In this document: positions 57,582-64,000 of the stretch, in pieces | Layout: the number at the start of each line of letters is the position of its first letter | How positions within the stretch are numbered: the stretch's first letter is position 1 | Program-made: the position numbers and the translations under genes | Notes under the pieces: model-generated | Told to the model about the DNA's origin: nothing | Database searches by the model: none | Seen by the model: only the letters and a program-made list of their open reading frames with translations | Assembly: GCA_965212525.1 (NCBI GenBank) | Contig: CBDBVC010000030.1 | Location: 175,158-239,157, forward strand | Length of the DNA stretch: 64,000 nucleotides | From: SZUA-38 sp965212525 | GTDB taxonomy: Bacteria > Pseudomonadota > Gammaproteobacteria > Xanthomonadales > SZUA-38 | Direction of reading: 5' to 3'

Positions 57582-57935
57582 CTACTTTCTGACCAGTGAT
57601 GAATCATGCCAAACATCCTCATGCTCACCAGAAATTAAAAACCTGAAGCCAGGCGGAAGAGACAGAAATCGTTCGACCTCAGGGAGATACTCTGAGATAT
57701 GACTTACATGAAGTGGTTTGAAAAAATCAGGTTCTTGTGACATTTCTTCGCCGCACCAGACATACCAACCACATGTTCCATTCTCCGGATTGAGTCGTAA
57801 GCCATTAATTGGAATCTTGCCAATTGTTTCAATGGCAATTCCCATTTTCTCCTCTCCCATGCTTGGGAGTGGGATAGCTTCATATTGTTTACATATGTCC
57901 TTTTGGTTCGGCACGTTATTTCCAAAGGCAGGCAT
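57582..57935 (-). CDS. Imm33-like immunity protein (orphan)
   Basis: A 117-residue protein starting at ATG 57935 (an earlier TTG is rejected). Landmarks KMGIAIETIGKIPINGLRLN, GWYVWCGEEMSQEPDFFKPLH and EYLPEVERFLSLPPGFRFLI, then GEHEDVWHD, agree with the Imm33-type immunity family. In polymorphic toxin loci these proteins neutralise a paired toxin; no toxin is seen here, so this is an orphan. Surrounded by repeats on both sides, it may have been acquired by transfer. Confidence 0.6.
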   Translation of the reverse strand: MPAFGNNVPNQKDICKQYEAIPLPSMGEEKMGIAIETIGKIPINGLRLNPENGTCGWYVWCGEEMSQEPDFFKPLHVSHISEYLPEVERFLSLPPGFRFLISGEHEDVWHDSSLVRK

Positions 57936-58009
57936 CGTGATAATTATAAAAGATTCCCGCAGTCGCGAGGATGGCAATGCAGCTAGGTTTTGACTTATCG
58001 TCCACGTTG

Positions 58010-58270
58010 ACGCAGCCGAGACGCGCAGGCTGGACAGGGAAACAAGCGAGCACTGTCTGAGCCCGAAGGGCGAGTTGCCCCTCTGGGACTAGCTTCGCGT
58101 CACCCCTATGGGACTAGCTTCGCGTCGCGCAGCGCCCTGTCCAGTTGAGCATCGAGGGCACCTGACCACACAATGCGAAGCATTGAGTGGTCGGGCAAGA
58201 CAGTCGGGGTGCGCTTCTTTTGGTTCCTTTTCTTTCGCACAAAAGAAAAGGGACTCGCCTTCAGGCGAAA
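58010..58270. repeat. Repeat-rich region with 17-bp duplication
   Basis: Holds GGGACTAGCTTCGCGTC twice (58085-58101 and 58110-58126), the palindromic CGCAGCGCCCTGTCCAG, and GGTGCGCTTCTTTTGGTTCC followed by CCTTTTCTTTCGCACAAAAG and AAAAGGG, a dispersed repeat type common in gammaproteobacteria. No coding sequence accepted here. Confidence 0.55.
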
Positions 58271-58335
58271 CCTGAGTCAAAAAAAGAGGAAGAAACCCAA
58301 CTAGCCATCAGGCTGGAAAAGAAGAACCCCAAAAT

Positions 58336-58365
58336 GAAAACGCCGACTCAAAAGTCGGCGTTTTC
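58336..58365. terminator. Intrinsic terminator downstream of ybiT
   Basis: AAAACGCCGACT, CAAA, AGTCGGCGTTTT: a 12-bp stem with a T-run on the plus strand and an A-run at its start, 35 bp past the ybiT stop on the minus strand. Because the arms begin with A-tracts it can terminate in both directions. Confidence 0.75.
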
Positions 58366-58399
58366 ATAAATCGTCGTGTCGGGCCGAAACCCGACAAGG

Positions 58400-60007
58400 T
58401 CATGCCGTTTTGCGGTCTACTTCGATGCCCTGGCTGTGCAGGTAATCGTCGTAGGTGCCCAGATAATCGACCAGGCCGTCGGGCTTCATCTCGATGATGC
58501 GCGTCGCCAGCGAGGAAACAAACTCGCGGTCGTGGCTGACGAAGATGAGGGTGCCTTCGTAGTGTTCCAGAGCCAGGTTGAGGGCTTCGATGGATTCCAT
58601 GTCGAGGTGGTTGGTGGGCTCGTCCATCAGCATGATGTTGTGCTGCTGCATCATGAGCTTGCCGAACAGCATGCGACCCTGTTCACCACCGGAAAGCACA
58701 TTGACCTTCTTCTTGACGTCGTCCTTGCCGAACAGCATGCGACCGAGCACGTTGCGTACGGCCTGGTCGTCGTCGCCCTGGCGGCGCCATTCGCCCATCC
58801 AGTCGGTGACGGTGGTGTCGGATTCGAAATCGGCTGAATGATCCTGTGCGAAGTAACCGACGTGTGCGTTCTCGGCCCACTTGATGGTGCCGCTCTTGGC
58901 TGCCAGATCTTCGGCCAGGGTGCGCAGCAGCGTGGTCTTGCCGATGCCGTTGGGGCCGATGATGGCGATGCGTTCGCCGGCTTCAACGCTGAGGTTGAGG
59001 CCTTCGAACAAAATCTCGTCGTAACCGTTGGACAGGTCTTCAACCTTGACCGCATGACGGTGCAGTTTCTTTTCCTGCTCGAATCGGATGTAGGGGCTGA
59101 CGCGACTGGAGGGTTTGATCTCGTTCAGCTCGATCTTCTCGATCTGCTTGGCACGCGAGGTGGCCTGGCGGGCCTTTGAGGCGTTGGCCGAGAAGCGGCT
59201 GACAAAGGTTTTCAGCTCGGCGATCTGCGCCTTCTTCTTGGCGTTGTCCTGCACCAGGCGCTCGCGCGCGGCGGTGGAGGCCACCATGTAATCGTCGTAG
59301 TTGCCCGGGTAAACGCGCAGCTCGCCGTAATCCAGATCGGCCATGTGCGTGCACACGCTGTTCAGGAAGTGACGATCGTGCGAGATGATCACCATGGTGC
59401 TCTTGCGCTGGTTCAGTACGGTTTCCAGCCAGCGGATGGTGTTGATGTCCAGGTTGTTGGTGGGCTCGTCCAGCAGCATGATATCTGGATCGGCAAACAG
59501 TGCCTGGGCCAGCAGCACGCGCAACTTCCAGCCGGGGGCGACGGCGCTCATCGGGCCGTAATGCTGTTCGACCGGAATTTCCAGACCCAGCAGCAGTTCA
59601 CCGGCGGTGGATTCGGCACTGTAGCCGTCCAGCTCAGCGAAGCGCATTTCAAGGTCGGCGACCTTCATGCCGTCTTCCTCGCTCATCTCGGGCTGAGCGT
59701 AGATGCGGTCGCGCTCGCGCTTGATTTCCCACAGGTCTTCATTGCCCATGATGACGGTGTCGATCACGGAGAATTCCTCGTAGGCGAACTGGTCCTGACG
59801 CAGCCGGCCGACGCGGATGTCCTCGTCCCAGGAGACTGAACCCGAGGTGGGCTCCATTTCCTTGCCGAGCAGTTTCATCAGCGTGGACTTGCCACAGCCG
59901 TTGGCGCCGATCAGGCCGTAGCGATTGCCATCGCCAAACTTGACCGAGATGTTTTCAAACAGCGGCTTGGCGCCGAACTGAATGGTGAGGTTTGCGGTTT
60001 TGATCAT
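58400..60007 (-). CDS. ybiT: ABC-F ATPase YbiT
   Basis: A 535-residue tandem ATPase of the ABC-F family, with high similarity in memory to E. coli YbiT. First domain: LIGANGCGKSTLMKLL (Walker A), MLLDEPTNNLDINTIRWLE (Walker B); second: IIGPNGIGKTTLLRTL and MLMDEPTNHLDMESIEAL. The signature loop in domain 2 is LSGGEQGRML, while in domain 1 it is degenerate (MSAVAPGWKLRVLL), as in the family. A long linker (about residues 240-310) connects the domains and would reach the ribosome. Translation-associated function is expected. Confidence 0.95.
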   Translation of the reverse strand: MIKTANLTIQFGAKPLFENISVKFGDGNRYGLIGANGCGKSTLMKLLGKEMEPTSGSVSWDEDIRVGRLRQDQFAYEEFSVIDTVIMGNEDLWEIKRERDRIYAQPEMSEEDGMKVADLEMRFAELDGYSAESTAGELLLGLEIPVEQHYGPMSAVAPGWKLRVLLAQALFADPDIMLLDEPTNNLDINTIRWLETVLNQRKSTMVIISHDRHFLNSVCTHMADLDYGELRVYPGNYDDYMVASTAARERLVQDNAKKKAQIAELKTFVSRFSANASKARQATSRAKQIEKIELNEIKPSSRVSPYIRFEQEKKLHRHAVKVEDLSNGYDEILFEGLNLSVEAGERIAIIGPNGIGKTTLLRTLAEDLAAKSGTIKWAENAHVGYFAQDHSADFESDTTVTDWMGEWRRQGDDDQAVRNVLGRMLFGKDDVKKKVNVLSGGEQGRMLFGKLMMQQHNIMLMDEPTNHLDMESIEALNLALEHYEGTLIFVSHDREFVSSLATRIIEMKPDGLVDYLGTYDDYLHSQGIEVDRKTA

Positions 60008-60179
60008 GCTGAAAATCCGTCGTACTGTGTTGACGCCTTCGGCGCCATTTTTGAAAAAAGCCGCGAATTCTCTCAGAAAACGAGCCAGAATGCCAGTAAA
60101 ACCGATGGTTTGAGGGGTTATTTTTCAGAGTGTTTACAGAGGGTTTGGGCTGCGATAGTAACCGCAAATGACGTGATAG

Positions 60180-60666
60180 CCTCCCTTTGCCAAAGGGAGG
60201 TTGGAGGGATTTGTTCTTTTCACTTCACTCAACACTAAAACCAAATCCCCCTCGATCCCCCTTTGCAAAGGGGGAGCTTGCTTCGAGGCTGATCAGTAAT
60301 TGTGGCCGATGGTCAACTATGCGTACCAATCACCCACAGGTCCCTCGACTACGCTCGGGACGACACATGCTGTGATCTAAAAGCCTCCCTTTGGCAAAGG
60401 GAGGTTGGAGGGATTTGTTCTTTTTACTTCACACAACCTTAAAACCAAATCCCCCTCGATCCCCCTTTGCAAAGGGGGGGTTGCTCTGGTGTCGATGGAC
60501 AGCTAGGCGTACCGATCACGCACAGGTCCCTCGACTGCGCTCGGGACGACAACTGCTGTGATGTAATAGCCTCCCTTGGAAAAAGGGAGGTTGGAGGGAT
60601 TTGTTCTTTTTACTTCACACAACCTTAAAACCAAATCCCCCTCGATCCCCCTTTGCAAAGGGGGGA
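60180..60666. repeat. Tandem composite intergenic repeats (about 2.5 copies)
   Basis: Each unit begins with CTCCCTTTGCCAAAGGGAGG, continues TTGGAGGGATTTGTTC, AAACCAAATCCCCCTCGATC and CCCCCTTTGCAAAGGGG, and ends with CACAGGTCCCTCGACTGCGC followed by TCGGGACGAC. Units start at about 60180, 60383 and 60570; the last lacks the second half. An inverted copy stands at 56335. The arms are palindromic. No CRISPR-like spacing. Confidence 0.85.
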
Positions 60667-60808
60667 GGTGATTGGTACTTCGACATACACCTTGGGATAA
60701 CTGATTGCTGAGCCCTGTCCATAGTGTGCCTGTCATTGTCATCCCCAATATGAATTGAAACACGGGCGGGTTAAACTGGGGTTTTGATGTGAGATGAGGA
60801 GAACCATC

Positions 60809-61288
60809 ATGCCGATTCAAGCCGGACAATCGATTCCTGACGCCACTGTGCAGACCATGACTGAGGACGGGCCGTCCAATACCACCACGGCCGAGCTGTT
60901 TGGCGGCAAGCGTACCATGCTGTTTGCCGTGCCTGGCGCGTTCACGCCCGGTTGCTCGATGTCACACCTGCCCGGTTTCATTGCCAATACCGACGCCATT
61001 CTGGACAAGGGCATTGACCAGATCGTGTGCATGGCGGTGAACGATGCCTTCGTGATGCATGCCTGGGGCGAGGCTCAGGGTGCCGGCCCGATCGTGATGG
61101 TGGCCGACGGCAATGGCGACTTCACCCGCGCGCTGGATCTGGAGATGGACGGCACCGGTTTTGGCATGGGCATGCGTTCGCAGCGTTTTGCCATGATCAT
61201 CAATGACGGCACGGTGGAACACATCAACGTCGAGCCGGGCCCCGGCATCAACGTCAGCGATGCCAACACCATGCTGGATCTGCTGTAG
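60809..61288 (+). CDS. Peroxiredoxin 5-type peroxidase
   Basis: A 159-residue protein. ATG 60809 with AGGAGA upstream is preferred to the ATG at 60794. Core: AVPGAFTPGCSMSHLPGF, the PxxxTxxC motif with the peroxidatic Cys, followed by DQIVCMAVNDAFVMHAWGE, typical of the Prx5/AhpE-like family. Reduces hydrogen peroxide and organic hydroperoxides in the cytosol. No neighbour is a dedicated reductase. Confidence 0.92.
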   Translation: MPIQAGQSIPDATVQTMTEDGPSNTTTAELFGGKRTMLFAVPGAFTPGCSMSHLPGFIANTDAILDKGIDQIVCMAVNDAFVMHAWGEAQGAGPIVMVADGNGDFTRALDLEMDGTGFGMGMRSQRFAMIINDGTVEHINVEPGPGINVSDANTMLDLL

Positions 61289-61363
61289 GCAACGATCCGA
61301 AATTCAGCACCAGCCACCCGTCGCCTGTCGACGGGTAGACTGGCAACAACCCGGCTGCCCGCC

Positions 61364-61738
61364 ATGGAGACCAACACACTCATACGCACCGTCTGCGCGA
61401 TCAGCAGCAGCCTGTTCCTGCTGGGCGGTATTGTCCACACCAGCATGACACCCATGTTCATGGAGGATTTCTCGATTGCCACCATGCGATTTGTGGCCCA
61501 CGGTCTGCTAGGTGTGGTGGTTGGGCTGTTCAATCTGGTGGTGCTGCGAGCAAATCTGCATGACCGGTTCAGTCGTGTGGTGATTCATCTGGTCAACCTC
61601 CTCACACTGGCGTTTGTGCTGTTTTATCTACAGGTCGATACCGATCCTCAGGGTTATGTGATGGGCGCCATCGTGCTGGTGATGGTGTTTAGCCAGTGGT
61701 GGGTGCGGCCGGTTGAATCCAGGCCTGCTTCAGGCTGA
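61364..61738 (+). CDS. Four-helix membrane protein
   Basis: A 124-residue protein with about four hydrophobic segments (AISSSLFLLGGIVHTSM, RFVAHGLLGVVVGLFNLVV, VVIHLVNLLTLAFVLFYL, YVMGAIVLVMVFSQWW). It is 75 bp after the peroxiredoxin gene on the same strand. No family recognised. Confidence 0.55.
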   Translation: METNTLIRTVCAISSSLFLLGGIVHTSMTPMFMEDFSIATMRFVAHGLLGVVVGLFNLVVLRANLHDRFSRVVIHLVNLLTLAFVLFYLQVDTDPQGYVMGAIVLVMVFSQWWVRPVESRPASG

Positions 61739-61852
61739 CTGTGACATTTGTTCACTTCCTGCACAACACGCAGTGACTGATGACACATAGATCCTGAGCG
61801 CTGATGCACTAAGGTTAGCGGGTCTACAGCAGCTTACGCGGGAGCATGGTTC

Positions 61853-62038
61853 GTGAAACGCCATCTCATCACTGTCGGGTTCCTGATCCTGGCCATTATT
61901 TCCTACTTTGCCGGCTTTGCACCCGGTTTCCGAATCTTCATCGCACTGGGCATTATTCTCGAATGCATCTTCTGGTTCCGCCTGGTGGGGCACAACCGTA
62001 ACGCCAGTACCAGCAACGGTGCCGACCCGGGCGCCTGA
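61853..62038 (+). CDS. Small two-helix membrane protein
   Basis: A 61-residue protein from GTG 61853 (GGGAG about 9 bases upstream) with hydrophobic segments FLILAIISYFAGFA and FRIFIALGIILECIFWF. Similar tiny membrane proteins occur widely. Function unknown; start and coding status are plausible. Confidence 0.45.
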   Translation: MKRHLITVGFLILAIISYFAGFAPGFRIFIALGIILECIFWFRLVGHNRNASTSNGADPGA

Positions 62039-62132
62039 CCCGTCTGCTGCCGATGTCGACACCATCGGCTGAACGACTCACACCCATCAATACCAACAAA
62101 TCAATCACTGACCGCTTCGAAGGCGAGGTGGC

Positions 62133-62969
62133 ATGAGACATCGCCATACGCTGTGGGCGATTGTGTTCCTGCTGCTGATGGCCGGGCTGTCGTGGCTGAT
62201 GCGCACCGGTGGTGTGCTGATGTTCCTGCCCGCCCTGCCGCAACCCTATACCCTGTACGCCCTGTATGGGCTGTTTGCCGTCGCGGCACTTCTGATCACA
62301 GCCTGGTTCTGCAAGCGCGATGGACTGTCTCTACGACAGTTGGGCATCGGCGTGGACCGCAACAACCGGCGTGATTTTGTCTGGGGGCTGTTGATCGCCA
62401 TTGCACTGTGGGGCGCCATGGCGCTGGTGATGACCGTCACCGCCGGCATACGCTGGCAGTGGCATCCCGAGTTCCTGTTTCCGAATCTGATTATTGGCCT
62501 GGTGTTCATTTTCGTGGCCGATCTGGGCACCGAGGTAGCCTATCGCGGCTATGGCCTCACTCGTTTATCACAGGGCATTGGCCCCTGGCCGGCCATACTC
62601 TGCATTGCCGTGTTTGTCGGCCTGCAGGCGTACTCGCCGGGAAGGCAGGAGAGCATGCAGGTCTACGCCATGCTGATTCCGGCGCTGCATGCGGTTTTCT
62701 TTGCCCTGTTGTATCTCTACACAGGTCGACTGGGTGCCTCAGTGGGTCTGCACACCGGCGGCAACCTGGCCAGCATCAGCCTGTTCGATTTCGACGGCAA
62801 TGTGCCCGGGCAACTGATCCCGGCCGGCGTGTTTCAGCCCGGCGAAACCGTGATGACGAATTCGGCGCACGCGATCCAGCTGCCGTTCGTGATCACGGCA
62901 TTGCTCATCATCCTTGCGCTGGTGCTGCTGTGGCGCAGACGACCTATGGTGGCGCTTAGCCAGAACTAG
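62133..62969 (+). CDS. CPBP/CAAX-type intramembrane protease homologue with altered motifs
   Basis: A 278-residue protein with about seven hydrophobic segments. Motif 1, normally EExxxR, reads T-E-V-A-Y-R. Motif 2, normally FxxxH, reads F-V-G-L-Q. Motif 3, HxxxN, is kept as HTGGN. Two of the expected catalytic positions are altered, so the protein may be inactive or have another activity. In the family these enzymes cleave prenylated proteins or act in bacteriocin immunity. Confidence 0.7.
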   Translation: MRHRHTLWAIVFLLLMAGLSWLMRTGGVLMFLPALPQPYTLYALYGLFAVAALLITAWFCKRDGLSLRQLGIGVDRNNRRDFVWGLLIAIALWGAMALVMTVTAGIRWQWHPEFLFPNLIIGLVFIFVADLGTEVAYRGYGLTRLSQGIGPWPAILCIAVFVGLQAYSPGRQESMQVYAMLIPALHAVFFALLYLYTGRLGASVGLHTGGNLASISLFDFDGNVPGQLIPAGVFQPGETVMTNSAHAIQLPFVITALLIILALVLLWRRRPMVALSQN

Positions 62970-63108
62970 TACGGCTGCGGCGACCCTGTCAGAATGGTCC
63001 TACAGCACGCATCGCCGTTTTTCATATACACACCCCTGCGGCTGTACTAACCTAATAAACAGATGTGATGATGCCCATCACACTCATCCACACTACAAGG
63101 GGAAGCCA

Positions 63109-63555
63109 ATGAAAATCCGTTTCGTCTCAGCCTGTTCTGCGCTGCTGCTGATGTTTGCCGTCTCTGCCCAGGCCGGTGTCTACACCGATGAACTGTCCAA
63201 GTGTCTGGTCTCGTCCACCAGCAAGGACGACCGCATTGCACTGGTACGATGGATGTTTGCCGCGGCCTCGGCACACCCTGCAGTAAGCTCGATTGCTGCC
63301 ACCACGCCGCAGCAGCTGGACGATGCCAACCGCTCCGTGGGTGAGTTGTTCATGAGGCTGACCACCGTCAGCTGCCGTGAGCAGACCAAGAATGCCATCC
63401 TGTACGAGGGCCAGCTGGCCATCCAGGGTGGTTTCGAGGTGCTGGGTCAGGTGGCCGGCACAGAAATGTTCTCCAGCCCTGAAGTGGCCGCAGGCATGGC
63501 CGGCCTGGAGAAGTACATCGACAACACCAAGATCTCGGAGCTGGTTGGGCAGTAA
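63109..63555 (+). CDS. Exported hypothetical protein
   Basis: A 148-residue protein with a signal peptide (RFVSACSALLLMFAVSAQAG), an AAGGGGAAG ribosome site before the ATG, and a helical mature part with two Cys (LSKCLVSS and VSCREQTK). No recognised family. Likely periplasmic. A strong terminator follows. Confidence 0.65.
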   Translation: MKIRFVSACSALLLMFAVSAQAGVYTDELSKCLVSSTSKDDRIALVRWMFAAASAHPAVSSIAATTPQQLDDANRSVGELFMRLTTVSCREQTKNAILYEGQLAIQGGFEVLGQVAGTEMFSSPEVAAGMAGLEKYIDNTKISELVGQ

Positions 63556-63581
63556 GCCACCCTTCCGATTCGACACTGTTG

Positions 63582-63612
63582 AGGCCAGTCGAGGTTTTCG
63601 GCTGGCCTTTTT
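63582..63612 (+). terminator. Rho-independent terminator
   Basis: AGGCCAG, TCGAGGTTTTCGG, CTGGCCT followed by TTTT, 27 bp after the exported protein stop. A 7-bp G/C-rich stem with a T-run. Confidence 0.75.
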
Positions 63613-63627
63613 GCTGAACCAGATCTA

Positions 63628-64000
63628 ATGACGTCATTCAATCTCACCCCGGATTTTGTTTCATTCCTGACAGCTGAATTTCCCATGCCTGCCATCATGG
63701 ATCATGAGGGCGATACCATTGATGTCTGGGAGATTGACCCGGGCCTGGGACCCACCTGGTACATGACGTGCGATGGTCAGATACTGGTCGACGGTAGCTC
63801 CTGGGATGAGAGCCCGATTCGTCCAGCAACTGAAGATGAATCCATTCAGGTTCTCGTCGCCGTCTCCCGCAAGAGATCACTACCCAAACTGCTCACGCTG
63901 TTGCCTTCACCCCCTGCCGATCATGAAACCTGCAACACCTGCCAGGGCGAGCGTTTTGTCGATCACATTCCGAATAGCGAGCAAGTGATTACGCTGGTGT
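63628..64000 (+). CDS. Unidentified protein, C-terminus cut by window end
   Basis: ATG 63628 opens a reading that has no stop to the window edge (124 residues): MTSFNLTPDFVSFLTAEFPM, then GPTWYMTCDG, and CNTCQGERFVDH near the edge, where CxxC might bind metal or form a redox pair. No family recognised. The start is only 15 bp after the terminator, so its own promoter must overlap that region. Confidence 0.5.
   Translation, partial: MTSFNLTPDFVSFLTAEFPMPAIMDHEGDTIDVWEIDPGLGPTWYMTCDGQILVDGSSWDESPIRPATEDESIQVLVAVSRKRSLPKLLTLLPSPPADHETCNTCQGERFVDHIPNSEQVITLV

Noticed and set aside
58838..59839. Plus-strand readings inside ybiT
   Set aside because: Antisense to an intact ABC-F gene with Walker motifs; rich in Gln/Asp as expected for shadows.
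60180..60666. Repeats that resemble a CRISPR array
   Set aside because: Units are about 200 bp, have palindromic parts and no regular short spacers, and no cas genes are near.
1..64000. tRNA or rRNA genes
   Set aside because: No cloverleaf-like or rRNA-like sequence was recognised by reading; a dedicated tRNA/rRNA scan would settle this.

Overview
The window looks like a chromosomal segment of a Gammaproteobacterium, possibly near Lysobacterales/Xanthomonadales or a related marine lineage. That placement is an inference from many Sec-exported proteins ending in an LFxDGFE-type tail, a ybiT-type ABC-F gene, LexA-linked Y-family polymerase genes and abundant intergenic palindromes. Most of the sequence is of balanced composition; about 42.8-53.4 kb is visibly A+T-richer and accessory. 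No rRNA, tRNA or CRISPR array was seen.

Layout. 0-8 kb: a partial MAPEG gene, a YHS-domain protein, an AraC regulator, a serine hydrolase and the first large secreted proteins. 6-16 kb: exported proteins (beta-propellers, LamG/DUF11, M28 aminopeptidase, SGNH hydrolase, zincin, outer-membrane barrel); four neighbouring genes carry a recurrent roughly 130-residue C-terminal domain. 16-24 kb: a small cysteine-rich exported peptide, membrane proteins, a polyamine-binding-protein/GGDEF-EAL pair of NspS-MbaA type and a separate diguanylate cyclase. 24-36 kb: several genes broken by single-base shifts, two IS110-family (IS1111-like) copies, one intact and one damaged, and secreted repeat proteins. 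36-42.8 kb: a surface protein, a subtilase and selO.

42.8-53.4 kb is the most unusual part. Downstream of intact selO lie three blocks of accessory DNA, the second and third each preceded by a diverged 3'-terminal fragment of selO. Block 1 is a secreted RHS/YD-repeat gene split by an IS3-family element, with a membrane-anchored partner gene. Block 2 is a three-gene set on the opposite strand: an HNH-like protein, a DUF6985-like protein and a lipoprotein. Block 3 is a three-gene set: DUF2971, a trypsin-like protease and an HEPN protein with an RX4H motif, which looks like an uncharacterised defence or conflict system. The repeated selO tails suggest that selO is a recombination anchor for cargo.

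53.4-64 kb: a lexA, Y-family polymerase and MCTG-protein SOS cluster, dispersed intergenic repeats (a composite unit present in about 2.5 tandem copies at 60.2-60.7 kb and inverted at 56.3 kb), an orphan Imm33-like gene, ybiT, a peroxiredoxin, small membrane proteins, a divergent CPBP protease homologue and a partial gene running off the end. Ten of eleven reading-frame breaks in the window behave as one-base insertions, many in short homopolymers, so several apparent pseudogenes may be sequencing errors.
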